From: Betaproteobacteria bacterium GR16-43
Lineage (GTDB): Bacteria > Pseudomonadota > Gammaproteobacteria > Burkholderiales > Usitatibacteraceae
Direction of reading: 5' to 3'
Length of the DNA stretch: 64,000 nucleotides
NCBI GenBank assembly: GCA_001953215.1
Contig: CP019169.1
Location: forward strand, 930,001 to 994,000
The notes under the pieces were generated by a model, which was not told where the DNA came from, did not search any database, and saw only the letters and a list, made by a program, of their open reading frames with translations. Below, in pieces: positions 1-8,691 of this stretch. Numbering within the stretch: the stretch's first letter is position 1; the number at the start of each line of letters is the position of its first letter. Made by a program: the position numbers and the translations under genes.

Positions 1-1688
1 AGGAGCTTCTTGCCGACCACCACCGCCAGGCGCTTGCCCAGGCCGATCTCGGCCAGCACTTCCTCGCGCGAATGCGCGCTGTCGCCCTTGAGGAAGCGCT
101 TCCAGTGCGCGTCGCCCACTTCGTCCGGGTTCGCCTTCAGCGAGCGCAGGGCCTGCACGAGGAGCAGTTCGCCCACCTCGGCCGATTCCTGCGACTGCAT
201 GGTCTTCAGGTAATGGCGGATGTGCGAGCGCGCCTTGCCCGTGCCGACGTACGAGAGCCAGGCGGGATTCGGCCGCGCGCTGGGGTCGGTCACGATCTCG
301 ACGCGGTCGCCGTTGCGAAGCACCGTGCCCAGCGGGACGGCCTCGCTGTTCACGCGCGCCGAGACGCAGTGGTTGCCCACGTCGGTGTGCACGGCATAGG
401 CGAAGTCGATCGCCGTCGCTCCCTTGGGCAGCGAGAAGATCTTGCCCTTGGGCGAGAACACGTAGACCTCGTCGGGGAAGAGGTCGACCTTGATGTGCTC
501 GAGGAACTCGAGCGCGTCGCCCGACTCGCTCTGGATCTCCAGCAGCGACTGCAGCCACTGGCTCTTCAGCTGCACGCCCTTCGCGTCGCTCTCGTCGGAC
601 TTGTAGAGCCAGTGCGAGGCCACGCCGGCTTCCGCCACCTTGTGCATGTCCGCGGTGCGGATCTGGATCTCGAGCGGCATGCCGAACGGACCGAAGAGCG
701 TGGTGTGCAGCGACTGGTAGCCGTTGGCCTTCGGGATCGCGATGTAGTCCTTGAACTTGCCCGGGATCGGCTTGTACATCGTGTGCAGCGCGCCCAGGGC
801 CAGGTAGGCCTGCGGGATGTCGGGCACGATGATGCGGAAGCCGTAGATGTCGAGGACTTCGGAGAACGAGATGTTCTTCTCCTGCATCTTCTTGTAGATC
901 GAGGAGATGTGCTTCTCGCGCCCGGTCACCTGCGCGTCGACCTTGAAGTCCTTCAGGCGGTCCTTGATCTGGTCGGCGATCTTGCCCACCGCGTCGCGCC
1001 GGTTGCCGCGCGCCTTCTTCAGCGCCTTGTCCAGCACCCGGAAGCGGTTGGGGTGCATGTAGCGGAAGCCCAGGTCTTCCAGCTCGTAGTAGAGCGACGA
1101 CAGGCCCAGGCGGTTGGCGATCGGCGCGTAGATCTCGAGCGTTTCCTTGGCGATGCGCTCCTGCTTTTCGGCATGCACGGCGTCGAGCGTGCGCATGTTG
1201 TGCAGGCGATCGGCGAGCTTGATGAGGATCACGCGCACGTCGCGCGCCATCGCGAGCAGCATCTTGCGGAAGTTCTCCGCCTGCGCGTGCTGCAGCGTCT
1301 CGAACTCGATGCGGTCGATCTTCGAGACGCCGTCGACCAGCTCGGCCACGGCCTTGCCGAAGCGCTTGGCGATCTCGTTCTTGGTGGTGGGCGTGTCCTC
1401 GACGACGTCGTGCAGCAGCGCGGCCATCATGGCCTGCGGGTCGAGGTGCCATTCGGCCAGGATCTTCGCCACCGCGAGCGGGTGGGTGATGTACGGCTCG
1501 CCGCTCTTGCGGAATTGCCCCGAGTGCGCGGAACGCGCCATCTCGTAGGCCTGCTCGATCGGGGCGATGTCCTCGCGCTTGAGGTAGCCGAGGGCGGAGG
1601 TCAGTTCTTCGGCGCCGGGTCCGGGTAGTGCGAGTCCACCGGCTTTGGAGCCGGTCGCGGTAGCCGCATGGACACCGAGCGTGGGCAT
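1..1688 (-). CDS. spoT: Bifunctional (p)ppGpp synthetase/hydrolase SpoT (3' end outside window)
   Basis: Makes and degrades the alarmone (p)ppGpp in the stringent response; cytosolic. About 562 N-terminal codons are visible, and the gene runs off the left edge. Domains in order are an HD hydrolase domain with an intact LLHDVVEDT motif, so hydrolase activity is expected; a RelA/SpoT synthetase domain containing IPKANGYQSLHTT and EIQIRT; and a TGS domain containing VYVFSPKGKIFSLPKGATA. The C-terminal ACT region is missing from the window. The ATG at 1688 is the only sensible start, but no Shine-Dalgarno sequence precedes it: the upstream bases are the end of the palindrome at 1694-1770. It is the last gene of yicC-gmk-rpoZ-spoT. 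The roughly 30-residue Gly/Ala-rich lead before the HD domain is poorly conserved in appearance. Confidence 0.95.
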   Translation of the reverse strand, partial: MPTLGVHAATATGSKAGGLALPGPGAEELTSALGYLKREDIAPIEQAYEMARSAHSGQFRKSGEPYITHPLAVAKILAEWHLDPQAMMAALLHDVVEDTPTTKNEIAKRFGKAVAELVDGVSKIDRIEFETLQHAQAENFRKMLLAMARDVRVILIKLADRLHNMRTLDAVHAEKQERIAKETLEIYAPIANRLGLSSLYYELEDLGFRYMHPNRFRVLDKALKKARGNRRDAVGKIADQIKDRLKDFKVDAQVTGREKHISSIYKKMQEKNISFSEVLDIYGFRIIVPDIPQAYLALGALHTMYKPIPGKFKDYIAIPKANGYQSLHTTLFGPFGMPLEIQIRTADMHKVAEAGVASHWLYKSDESDAKGVQLKSQWLQSLLEIQSESGDALEFLEHIKVDLFPDEVYVFSPKGKIFSLPKGATAIDFAYAVHTDVGNHCVSARVNSEAVPLGTVLRNGDRVEIVTDPSARPNPAWLSYVGTGKARSHIRHYLKTMQSQESAEVGELLLVQALRSLKANPDEVGDAHWKRFLKGDSAHSREEVLAEIGLGKRLAVVVGKKL

Positions 1689-1693
1689 GAGGA

Positions 1694-1770
1694 GAAAATC
1701 GGGGTCAGGGTAGAAATATCTCGCCGGGCCCCCGCCCGGTCAGGATATTTCTACCCTGACCCCGATTTTC
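1694..1770. repeat. REP-like perfect palindrome filling the rpoZ-spoT gap
   Basis: Two 27-base arms, 1694-1720 and 1744-1770, are exact reverse complements. Between them, 1724-1739 forms a second small GC hairpin. Each arm carries the core GGGGTCAG followed by GGTAGAAATATC. The element starts one base after the rpoZ stop codon and ends six bases before the spoT start, so it makes up nearly the whole intergenic gap. The same GGGGTCAG core is found in the palindrome at 14485-14556. The form resembles repetitive extragenic palindromes mobilised by IS200-like (RAYT) transposases, but no transposase lies in the window, so that assignment is inferred. As RNA it would fold into a very stable hairpin. 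Confidence 0.85.
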
Positions 1771-1771
1771 G

Positions 1772-1993
1772 TTACAGCACCGGAGGTACAGGTGCCGGCG
1801 GGTTCAGCAGCTCGCGGCCCACTTTGCCGGCTGCGATTTCGCGCAGCGCGATCACGGTGGGCTTGTCCTTGTTCGGTTCCACGAGGGGCGTGGCGCCGAG
1901 CGCGATCTGGCGGGCGCGGTTGGTCGCGGCGAGCGTGAGCTCGAAGCGGTTGGGCATGAACTTGATGCAGTCGTCGACAGTGATGCGGGCCAT
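1772..1993 (-). CDS. rpoZ: DNA-directed RNA polymerase omega subunit
   Basis: The 73-residue omega subunit helps assemble RNA polymerase and forms part of a ppGpp binding site. The protein begins [19 protein letters not shown], the conserved omega N-terminus, and continues with the [12 protein letters not shown] helix. An in-frame start ten codons upstream exists but would overlap gmk, and the MARITV start is the family start. It lies 13 bases after gmk and before spoT, the usual proteobacterial order, which places omega beside the main ppGpp enzyme. The palindrome just after its stop codon may end or stabilise the upstream transcript. Confidence 0.97.
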   Translation of the reverse strand: MARITVDDCIKFMPNRFELTLAATNRARQIALGATPLVEPNKDKPTVIALREIAAGKVGRELLNPPAPVPPVL

Positions 1994-2006
1994 GGCGCGT
2001 CTCCAG

Positions 2007-2621
2007 TTACCTGAACTCGTCAATGAGCTTCGAGAGGCGAACCGACTGCTGTGCCCGCGTCACGCGGGACGCGCGCACCACGGACTGCAGTTCTGTAAGC
2101 GCCGCCTCGAAGCGCTCATTGACAATTATATATGGAAATTCAAGTACATGGGATATTTCCTCGCGGGCGCTGGCCATGCGCTTCGCGATCGCCTCCGGGG
2201 AGTCCGTTCCACGCCCCTGCAAGCGGCGTTCCAGCTCGGCCAGCGAGGGGGGCAGGATGAAGATCCCGACCATGTGCGGGAAGAGCTTCTGCAGCTGCTG
2301 GGCGCCCTGCCAGTCGATTTCCAGCAGCACGTCGTGGTCGCCGGCGATCTCCTGCTCGATCCAGCGGCGGCTCGTGCCGTAGTAGTTGCCGTAGACGTTC
2401 GCGTGCTCGACGAAGTCGCCCGCGGCGATCATCCGCTCGAAGGTGGCGCGGTCGACGAAGTGGTATTCGCGCCCGTTCGCCTCGCCGTCGCGCGGGGCGC
2501 GCGTGGTGAACGACACGGAGAGGCGGATGTTCTTGTCGGCCGCGAGCAGTTTGCCGACGAGCGAGGTCTTGCCCGCCCCGGATGGCGCTACCACCACGAA
2601 CAGGTTCCCGACCCCGCTCAT
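2007..2621 (-). CDS. gmk: Guanylate kinase
   Basis: Phosphorylates GMP to GDP with ATP; cytosolic and essential in nucleotide metabolism. It has 204 residues, the usual length. The P-loop APSGAGKTS lies at residues 12-20, followed by the GMP-binding stretch [19 protein letters not shown] and later EIDWQGAQQ. The ATG at 2621 overlaps the yicC stop codon by four bases, indicating translational coupling. A longer in-frame extension upstream is only the shadow of yicC. The AT-rich patch near 2120-2140 encodes a conserved part of the protein (PYIIVNERF) and is not a control site. Confidence 0.97.
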   Translation of the reverse strand: MSGVGNLFVVVAPSGAGKTSLVGKLLAADKNIRLSVSFTTRAPRDGEANGREYHFVDRATFERMIAAGDFVEHANVYGNYYGTSRRWIEQEIAGDHDVLLEIDWQGAQQLQKLFPHMVGIFILPPSLAELERRLQGRGTDSPEAIAKRMASAREEISHVLEFPYIIVNERFEAALTELQSVVRASRVTRAQQSVRLSKLIDEFR

Positions 2622-3484
2622 TCGATGTTCTGGACCTGCTCGCGCATCTGCTCGATCAGCACCTTCAGCTCGACCGCGATGCTGGTGATCTCGTTGGCCA
2701 CCGACTTGGAGCCCAGCGTGTTGGCCTCGCGATTCAGCTCCTGGCAGAGGAAGTCCAGGCGCTTGCCGCACGCCCCGCCCTTCGAGAGCACCCGGCGCAC
2801 TTCGGCCACGTGCGCGGCCAGGCGCGAGAGTTCCTCGTCCACGTCGATGCGCGCGGCATAGAGCGCCACTTCCTGCTGCAGGCGCTCGTCCATCGGGGCC
2901 GCGCTCGCCTCGGCGATCTTCGTGGCGAGCTTGTCGCGGAAGGCGGCGACGGCCGCGGGCATCAGCGGGGCTGCCTGTTTGGCGAGCTCGGCCATGCGGT
3001 CGAGGCGCTCGACCAGCATCGCTTCCAGCTTGGCGCCTTCGCGGGCGCGCGTCTGGTTCAGCTCGCGGATGGCCTGGTCGATCATCGCCGCGACGTCCTC
3101 GCGCAGCTGGTCCGGCGAGAGCGCCTCGTCGGAGAGCACGCCGGGCCAATGCAGGATCTCCGCGACGCTGAGCGGCGCCGCGTCGGGGAACTGCGCGCGC
3201 GCGGCCGCGGCGGCCGTGGCGAGCGACCGCATCGCCGCCGGATCGGGCGTCAGGGCCCGCGGCCCCGACGACTTGGGGGTGAACGTCAGCCGGCAATCGA
3301 CCTTGCCGCGCGTGAGTTTCGCCGTCACCGCCTCGCGCAACACCGATTCCAGCGCCCGCATTTCATCTGGAATGCGGCTCTGGAACTCCAGGTACCGGTG
3401 GTTCACCGTCTTCAACTCGAGCGCGAGTTGGCCCTTGGCGCTCTCGCGGGCGGTGCTCGCGAAGCCGGTCATGCTGGCGATCAT
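2618..3484 (-). CDS. yicC: YicC/YloC family endoribonuclease
   Basis: Conserved protein of 288 residues; E. coli YicC is reported to act as an endoribonuclease in small-RNA turnover. The N-terminus (MIASMTGFAS) and the stretch LELKTVNHRYLE are family signatures, and the C-terminus contains the conserved run GKRLDFLCQELNREANTLGSK. Translation could also begin at the second Met, residue 5. It is the first gene of the gmk-rpoZ-spoT operon, with a four-base overlap into gmk. A consensus -10 hexamer, TATAAT, lies on this strand at 3549-3554, about 65 bases upstream, with no clear -35. The kinase gene starts divergently 60 bases away. Confidence 0.93.
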   Translation of the reverse strand: MIASMTGFASTARESAKGQLALELKTVNHRYLEFQSRIPDEMRALESVLREAVTAKLTRGKVDCRLTFTPKSSGPRALTPDPAAMRSLATAAAAARAQFPDAAPLSVAEILHWPGVLSDEALSPDQLREDVAAMIDQAIRELNQTRAREGAKLEAMLVERLDRMAELAKQAAPLMPAAVAAFRDKLATKIAEASAAPMDERLQQEVALYAARIDVDEELSRLAAHVAEVRRVLSKGGACGKRLDFLCQELNREANTLGSKSVANEITSIAVELKVLIEQMREQVQNIE

Positions 3485-3510
3485 GGGGTTTGGCGTGGGG
3501 TAAGTGCGCC

Positions 3511-3554
3511 TTTACAAGGCGCGTAGGACTACCGATACAATGGCATGAATTATA
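3511..3554. promoter_or_regulatory. Divergent promoter region, yicC operon / Ser-Thr kinase operon
   Basis: On the plus strand, TTTACA (3511-3516) and TACAAT (3536-3541) could be a sigma-70 pair with a long 19-base spacer. If so, transcription would begin at or after the first ATG of the kinase gene, favouring the internal start at 3581. On the minus strand, TATAAT (3554 down to 3549) would serve yicC. Both are read by eye and not proven. Confidence 0.4.
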
Positions 3555-4525
3555 GCGGAACCGCCTCACCCTCTCGCCCCATGCCCCAGCAGGTCAACCA
3601 GCCGCTTCCCGCGGGCTATGTGCTGAACGGCTATCGGATCGAGAAGCCGCTGTCCTCGGGCGGATTCAGCATCGTCTACCTCGCCCGCGACGAATCCGGC
3701 ACGCCCTTCGCGATCAAGGAGTACCTCCCCTCCTCGCTCGCGCTGAGGAGCGAGGGCGTGGAGGTCGACATCTCCGACGAGGCGAACCTCTCGATCTTCC
3801 GCCACGGCCTCAAGTGCTTCTTCGAGGAGGGCCGCGCGCTCGCGATGATCTCGCACCCGAACGTGGTGCGCGTGGAGAACTTCTTCCGCGCCAACGAGAC
3901 CTGCTACATGGTCATGCAGTACGTGCGCGGACGCACGCTGCAGTTCCACATCCAGAGGAACCGCCACGAGTTCACCGACGGATTCATCCGCCGGCTCTTC
4001 ATCCACCTGATGAACGGGCTGCGCGAGGTGCACACGAACAAGCTGCTGCACCTGGACATCAAGCCCGCGAACATCTTCCTCGCCATGGACGGGCGGCCCG
4101 TGCTGCTCGACTTCGGCGCCGCGCGCATCACGCTCTCGGAGGAAGCGCTGAAGCTGAAGCCCATGTACACGGCCGGCTTCGCCGCGCCCGAGCACTATCG
4201 CTTCAACCCGCAGGAGCTGGGCCCGTGGAGCGACATCTACTCCGTCGGCGCCACGATCTACACCTGCATCGCGGGCACTCCGCCGCAAGCCGCCGACGCA
4301 CGCGAGAAGAAGGACCACATGATCCCGCTGAAGTCCCTCGCGCGGCAGCCCTACTCGGAGGACCTCTTCAAGATCACCACCGATTGCCTCTCGCTCGACT
4401 ACCTCCAGCGCCCCCAGACCGCCTTCGATCTCCAGAAGCGCCTCATGGAAGAGCCGGTGGAGGAGAAGAAGGGCGGCTTCTTCGACACGCTCTCCAAGCC
4501 CGTCTCGAAGCTCTTCTCGCGGTAG
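3545..4525 (+). CDS. Serine/threonine protein kinase (Hanks type)
   Basis: Soluble 326-residue protein kinase. The glycine loop LSSGGFSIVY lies at residues 37-46, the ATP lysine is K58 in FAIKEY, the catalytic loop is HLDIKPAN (D171, N176), the metal-binding DFG is at 189-191 and an APEH follows. The catalytic loop has HLD rather than HRD, so it lacks the arginine that usually reads activation-loop phosphorylation. There is no transmembrane segment or PASTA domain. The C-terminus is short and charged. The start could instead be the Met at 3581, which fits the candidate promoter better. The PP2C phosphatase gene follows seven bases later, so the two probably form a phosphorylation/dephosphorylation switch. 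Substrates cannot be read from the sequence. Confidence 0.93.
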   Translation: MNYSGTASPSRPMPQQVNQPLPAGYVLNGYRIEKPLSSGGFSIVYLARDESGTPFAIKEYLPSSLALRSEGVEVDISDEANLSIFRHGLKCFFEEGRALAMISHPNVVRVENFFRANETCYMVMQYVRGRTLQFHIQRNRHEFTDGFIRRLFIHLMNGLREVHTNKLLHLDIKPANIFLAMDGRPVLLDFGAARITLSEEALKLKPMYTAGFAAPEHYRFNPQELGPWSDIYSVGATIYTCIAGTPPQAADAREKKDHMIPLKSLARQPYSEDLFKITTDCLSLDYLQRPQTAFDLQKRLMEEPVEEKKGGFFDTLSKPVSKLFSR

Positions 4526-4532
4526 CCGCATC

Positions 4533-5441
4533 ATGCGATTCACCATTTTCCAGGACAGCCATCAGGGCGACCGCAAGGGCAACGAGGACCGTGTCGGCTA
4601 CTCGTACAGCCGCAACGTCCTGCTGCTCGTGATCGCCGACGGCATGGGCGGCCACATGAAGGGCGAGCTGGCCGCCGAGATCGCGGTGACCGAGATCACC
4701 CGCCGCTTCCAGCAGGAAGCGCGCAACCGCCTCAAGAAGCCCCAGGAGTTCCTCGTCTCCGCGATCAACTCCGCGCACCGCGCCATCGTGGCGCAGGCGG
4801 TGGAGGAGAACCTGCTGGAGAGCCCGCGCACGACCTGCGTGGCGTGCATCGTTCAAGGGAGCAGCGCCTACTGGGTCCACGCGGGCGACTCGCGGCTCAA
4901 CGTGCTGCGCAAGGGCCAGGTCGTCGCGGCCACCTCCGACCATTCGCGCGTGCAGCAGATGATCGAGGCCGGCGCCATCACCCCGGAGCAGGCCGCGCGC
5001 CACCCGGACCGCAACAAGGTCTACAGCTGCCTGGGCGGCGTCGTGCCGCCGCAGATCTCGGTGGGCCGCGAGTTCAAGCTGGAGCAGGGCGACACGATCC
5101 TGCTGTCCACCGACGGCTTCTGGGCGCAGATCCCGGCCACGCTCATCGGCACGCTGCTGAGGAAGCAGGACCTCGTGGGCCTCATGCCGGGCCTGATCAC
5201 CGAGGCCCACCGGCGCGCGATGGGCGAGTCCGACAACATCTCGGTGGTGGCGATGACCTGGGAGAACCAGGAAGACGAGAACGTGAGCGACACCGCGCAG
5301 ATGCTGGGCGACGAGCAGTTCACCACGTCGTCCAACACGCAGGAGCTCGACATCCCGGGTCCCGCCGACGACGTGACCGAGGAAGACATCGAGAAGGCGA
5401 TCGCCGAGATCCAGAGCGCCATCCGCAAGGTGCCGCGCTGA
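4533..5441 (+). CDS. PP2C-family serine/threonine protein phosphatase
   Basis: Metal-dependent phosphatase of 302 residues, predicted to reverse the action of the kinase encoded just upstream. Metal-binding and catalytic motifs are all present: NEDR (17-20), IADGMGGH (34-41), HAGDSRL (116-122), LSTDGFW (about 191-197) and ESDNIS (about 231). Residues from about 245 to the end form an acidic tail outside the catalytic domain, rich in Glu and Asp. Its TGA overlaps the ATG of rph, so the kinase, phosphatase and RNA/nucleotide-maintenance genes rph and rdgB are likely translated from one message. Confidence 0.93.
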   Translation: MRFTIFQDSHQGDRKGNEDRVGYSYSRNVLLLVIADGMGGHMKGELAAEIAVTEITRRFQQEARNRLKKPQEFLVSAINSAHRAIVAQAVEENLLESPRTTCVACIVQGSSAYWVHAGDSRLNVLRKGQVVAATSDHSRVQQMIEAGAITPEQAARHPDRNKVYSCLGGVVPPQISVGREFKLEQGDTILLSTDGFWAQIPATLIGTLLRKQDLVGLMPGLITEAHRRAMGESDNISVVAMTWENQEDENVSDTAQMLGDEQFTTSSNTQELDIPGPADDVTEEDIEKAIAEIQSAIRKVPR

Positions 5442-6184
5442 TGGCGCGCTCCGGCCGCGGCGCCGACCAGCTCCGCCCCATCCGCTTCCACCGCCGCTAC
5501 ACGATGCATGCGGAGGGCTCCGTGCTCGTGGAGTTCGGCAACACCCACGTGCTCTGCACCGCGAGCGTCGAGGAGAAGGTGCCGCCGTTCCTGAAGGGCA
5601 AGGGCCGCGGCTGGGTGACGGCGGAATACGGCATGCTGCCGCGCGCCACGAACACGCGCGGATCGCGCGAGGCGGCCTCGGGCAAGCAGTCCGGGCGCAC
5701 GCACGAGATCCAGCGCCTCATCGGACGCAGCCTGCGGGCCATCACCGACCTCTCGATCCTCGGCGAACGGCAGATCAGCATCGATTGCGACGTGATCCAG
5801 GCCGACGGCGGCACGCGCTGCGCCTCGATCACCGGGGCCATGGTGGCGCTGGCCGATGCGTGCGCGTGGCTGCGGGCGAAGGGCTCGCTGCAGGCCGATC
5901 CGTTGCGCGACTACGTCGCGGCGGTCTCCGTGGGCCTCGTCGGCGGCGAAGCGCTGCTCGACCTCGACTACGCGGAAGACTCCGGCTGCGATACCGACAT
6001 GAACGTGGTGATGACCGGCTCCGGTCGCTTCGTCGAGGTCCAGGGCACCGCGGAAGGCGAGCCGTTCACGCGCGCCCAGATGGACCAGTTGATGGGCCTC
6101 GCGGGCACCGGCATCGCGAGCCTGGTGGCCCTGCAACGCGAGGCGGCCGCGCTTCCCTTGCCCTCCGGGAGAGGCAAGCCGTGA
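5441..6184 (+). CDS. rph: Ribonuclease PH
   Basis: Phosphorolytic 3'-5' exoribonuclease that trims tRNA 3' ends. It has 247 residues, the normal length. Family signatures include ADQLRPIRF at the N-terminus, [21 protein letters not shown], and the phosphate-site region [12 protein letters not shown]. The DIDCD-type metal site appears as [14 protein letters not shown] and the later [10 protein letters not shown] is conserved. The ATG shares one base with the TGA of the phosphatase gene, and its own stop codon overlaps the GTG start of rdgB by four bases, so translation is coupled in both directions. Confidence 0.97.
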   Translation: MARSGRGADQLRPIRFHRRYTMHAEGSVLVEFGNTHVLCTASVEEKVPPFLKGKGRGWVTAEYGMLPRATNTRGSREAASGKQSGRTHEIQRLIGRSLRAITDLSILGERQISIDCDVIQADGGTRCASITGAMVALADACAWLRAKGSLQADPLRDYVAAVSVGLVGGEALLDLDYAEDSGCDTDMNVVMTGSGRFVEVQGTAEGEPFTRAQMDQLMGLAGTGIASLVALQREAAALPLPSGRGKP

Positions 6185-6798
6185 AGCGGGTGGTGATCGC
6201 CTCGGGAAACCCGGGGAAGCTGGGCGAGCTCACGCAGTTGCTGGAACCCCTCGGGATGGACCCGCTGGCGCAATCGATCTTCAACGTGGGCGAGATCGAG
6301 GAGCCGTACACGACGTTCGTGGAGAACGCGCTCGCCAAGGCGCGCAACGCGAGCGCGAAATCGGGATTGCCGGCGATCGCGGACGATTCGGGCCTGTGCG
6401 TGGCCACGCTCGACGGGCGTCCCGGCGTCGATTCCGCGTACTTCGCGGGCCGCGAGGGCGGCCGCGCCGAACGCGACCGGCGCAACAACGAACTGCTGGT
6501 CGAGTCGCTGCGCGACGCGAAGGACCGCTCGGCTTTCTACTACTGCGTGCTGGTCCTGGTGGACTCCGCGAACGACCCCTGCCCCGTGATCGCCGACGGC
6601 ACCTGGCACGGCGAGATCACGCTGCAACCGCGCGGCACGCGCGGCTTCGGGTACGACTCGCATTTCCTGCTGCCGTGGCGCGGCCTCACCGCCGCGGAGC
6701 TCCACGCCGAAGAGAAGAACCGGGTGAGCCACCGCGCGCGCGCCATGGATGCGCTGGAGGCGAAGCTGGCCGCCCTCCAGGCGCACACCGACCGCTAG
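6181..6798 (+). CDS. rdgB: XTP/dITP pyrophosphatase (RdgB/HAM1)
   Basis: Removes ITP, dITP and XTP from the nucleotide pool by hydrolysis to monophosphates. The protein has 205 residues. It begins with GTG in [16 protein letters not shown], the substrate-binding SGNPGK motif near the N-terminus. It also has the conserved [19 protein letters not shown] run and the C-terminal GFGYDSHF and SHRARAM motifs. The GTG start is chosen because no ATG lies before the conserved N-terminus and the GTGA overlap with the rph stop is typical coupling. Confidence 0.95.
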   Translation: MKRVVIASGNPGKLGELTQLLEPLGMDPLAQSIFNVGEIEEPYTTFVENALAKARNASAKSGLPAIADDSGLCVATLDGRPGVDSAYFAGREGGRAERDRRNNELLVESLRDAKDRSAFYYCVLVLVDSANDPCPVIADGTWHGEITLQPRGTRGFGYDSHFLLPWRGLTAAELHAEEKNRVSHRARAMDALEAKLAALQAHTDR

Positions 6799-6803
6799 CG
6801 CCC

Positions 6804-8048
6804 GTGAATCCGATCGCCGGTCCGCGCAGCCCGCGCTTCGCGCAACTGCCGCCGCTGGCGCTCTACGTCCACATCCCGTGGTGCCTTCGCAAGTGCCCGT
6901 ACTGCGACTTCAATTCGCACGAGAAAAAAGGCGAGCTGCCCGAGGCGCAATACGTCGATGCGCTCATCGCCGACCTGGAGGCGAGCCTGCCCGACGTGTA
7001 TGGGCGCAAGTTCGCGACCGTGTTCATCGGCGGCGGCACGCCTTCACTCTTCTCGCCCGCGTCGATCGAGCGCCTGCTCACGGCGGTGCGCACGCGCATC
7101 CCGTTCGAGTTCGAGGCCGAAGTCACCATGGAAGCCAACCCGGGCACCTTCGAGGCCGAGCGCTTCCGCGGCTACCGCGAAGCCGGCGTCACGCGCCTGT
7201 CGATCGGCGTGCAGAGCTTCGACGACGAGCGCCTGGCGGCCATCGGGCGCGTGCATGGCGCGGCCGAAGCGAAGCGCGCGGTGGAATGCGCGCTCGGCCT
7301 CTTCGACACCGTGAACGTGGACCTGATGTACGCGCTCCCGGGCCAGTCGCTCGCGGGCGCGCTGGCCGACGTGGGCGAGGCCGTGGCCCTCGGCGCGCCG
7401 CACATCTCGGCCTACCACCTCACGCTCGAGCCCAACACGCTCTTCCACCGCTACCCGCCGAAACTTCCCGACGACGAAGTGGCCGCGGACATGCAGGAGG
7501 CGATCGAGGCGGCGCTCGCGGCCTCGGGCCACGAGCACTACGAGACCTCGGCGTTCGCGAAGCCCGGGCATCGCGCCCGCCACAACCTCAACTACTGGAC
7601 CTTCGGCGACTACGTCGGCATCGGCGCGGGCGCGCACGGCAAGCTCTCGTTCCGCGACCGCGTCCAGCGCGAGGTGCGGCTGCGCGCCCCGAAGGCCTAC
7701 CTCGACGCCGCGCTCGCGGGCAACGCGGTGCAGGAGCGCGCCGACGTTGAGGCCGCGCAACTGCCGTTCGAGTTCCTGATGAATGCGTTGCGCCTGACCG
7801 AAGGATTTCCCGTGGCGCTCTTCGGCGCGCGAACCGGGCTGCCGATCGCCACGGTCGAACGCGACCTGGCCGCGGCCGAGGGCGAAGGCTTCATCACGCG
7901 CGACCTCGAGGCGATCCGGCCCACCGAGCGCGGGCGGCACTTCCTGAACGACCTGCTCGAGCGCTTCCTGCCCGACGATCCGGCGGCGGGCGCGATGCCC
8001 GTCGCCTTCCCGATCAATATCGCTTCGACGGATACACGCCGTTCTTGA
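6804..8048 (+). CDS. hemW: Radical SAM heme chaperone HemW (formerly HemN-like)
   Basis: HemW binds heme and delivers it to target proteins; such genes were long annotated as coproporphyrinogen III oxidases. The protein has 414 residues from a GTG start. The radical SAM cluster cysteines are C27, C31 and C34 in PWCLRKCPYC. FIGGGTPSLF and EANPGTFE follow, and the C-terminal HemN domain begins around residue 300 (NYWTFGDYVGIGAGAHG). The N-terminal cysteine extension of true HemN is absent, which favours HemW. It starts five bases after rdgB. Its last 35 bases overlap the 3' end of the FecR-domain gene on the other strand. Confidence 0.93.
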   Translation: MNPIAGPRSPRFAQLPPLALYVHIPWCLRKCPYCDFNSHEKKGELPEAQYVDALIADLEASLPDVYGRKFATVFIGGGTPSLFSPASIERLLTAVRTRIPFEFEAEVTMEANPGTFEAERFRGYREAGVTRLSIGVQSFDDERLAAIGRVHGAAEAKRAVECALGLFDTVNVDLMYALPGQSLAGALADVGEAVALGAPHISAYHLTLEPNTLFHRYPPKLPDDEVAADMQEAIEAALAASGHEHYETSAFAKPGHRARHNLNYWTFGDYVGIGAGAHGKLSFRDRVQREVRLRAPKAYLDAALAGNAVQERADVEAAQLPFEFLMNALRLTEGFPVALFGARTGLPIATVERDLAAAEGEGFITRDLEAIRPTERGRHFLNDLLERFLPDDPAAGAMPVAFPINIASTDTRRS

Positions 8049-8691
8049 CGAACGGCGGCTCGCGGCCGACCAGCGCTTCGAGCATCACCAGCTCCGCGTC
8101 GCTGTGGTTCAGGAACGGCCCCGGTTCGGCCCGCAGCGCGGTGCCGTCGTCGAGCAGGTAGAGCGGCGACTCGTGGTGCTCGGTCTTCACGACCTTCGCA
8201 GGCATGTTGCGGCCGTCGATCACGGCCTCGCCGTAGCACAGGCAGAAGTACACGCGCTGCGGCTCGACCTCGAGATAGGCGCCGGTACCGCGGATGCCGA
8301 TGGCCGCGGGGCCCGTCTTGATGCTGAGCTCCTTCTTGCCGAACACCGCGAGGAGCTTGCCGTTGGCCACGGTGATCGCCGTGACGAGGCCGCCGGCGCC
8401 GGAAGTCTCGATCGCCGTCTCGCCACGCAGCAGGAAGGCATCGCTGCCCACCACGACCACGGCCTGGCTCGCCTTGCCGGTGACCACGCGGTCGCCCGGT
8501 TTCACCGGCGTGCCGACCTTCGCGGGCGCGCCGTTCACCGTGGCGTTGCCCTCCAGCTTCGCCACGCCCTCGACGCCGCCCAGCGACCCCGCGGCCAGCG
8601 CCTGCGAGAGCCAGCCGCTCATCCCGGCCGGGGCGGCGGTCGCTGCCGCTACGTAGCCGAGCCAGCGTCGGCGGGAGATTCGGGAAGTCAT
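8014..8691 (-). CDS. FecR-domain protein with Tat-type signal
   Basis: A 225-residue protein. The N-terminus [21 protein letters not shown] looks like a twin-arginine signal followed by a hydrophobic stretch and an Ala-rich cleavage region ending around ALAAGS. A FecR-like domain follows: [20 protein letters not shown], then SDAFLLRG and [18 protein letters not shown]. Canonical FecR proteins are inner-membrane anti-sigma factors, but there is no sigma factor or TonB receptor nearby, so this appears to be one of the periplasmic FecR-domain proteins of unknown role. The ATG overlaps the trmB stop codon by four bases, and the gene collides 3' to 3' with hemW. Confidence 0.8.
   Translation of the reverse strand: MTSRISRRRWLGYVAAATAAPAGMSGWLSQALAAGSLGGVEGVAKLEGNATVNGAPAKVGTPVKPGDRVVTGKASQAVVVVGSDAFLLRGETAIETSGAGGLVTAITVANGKLLAVFGKKELSIKTGPAAIGIRGTGAYLEVEPQRVYFCLCYGEAVIDGRNMPAKVVKTEHHESPLYLLDDGTALRAEPGPFLNHSDAELVMLEALVGREPPFVKNGVYPSKRY

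Noticed and set aside
72-1628. 518-codon plus-strand open frame at the left edge
   Set aside because: Opposite strand of spoT, which has complete HD, synthetase and TGS motifs.
2116-2145. AT-rich TTGACA-like sequence in gmk as an internal promoter
   Set aside because: It encodes the conserved PYIIVNERF region and the orientation serves no gene.
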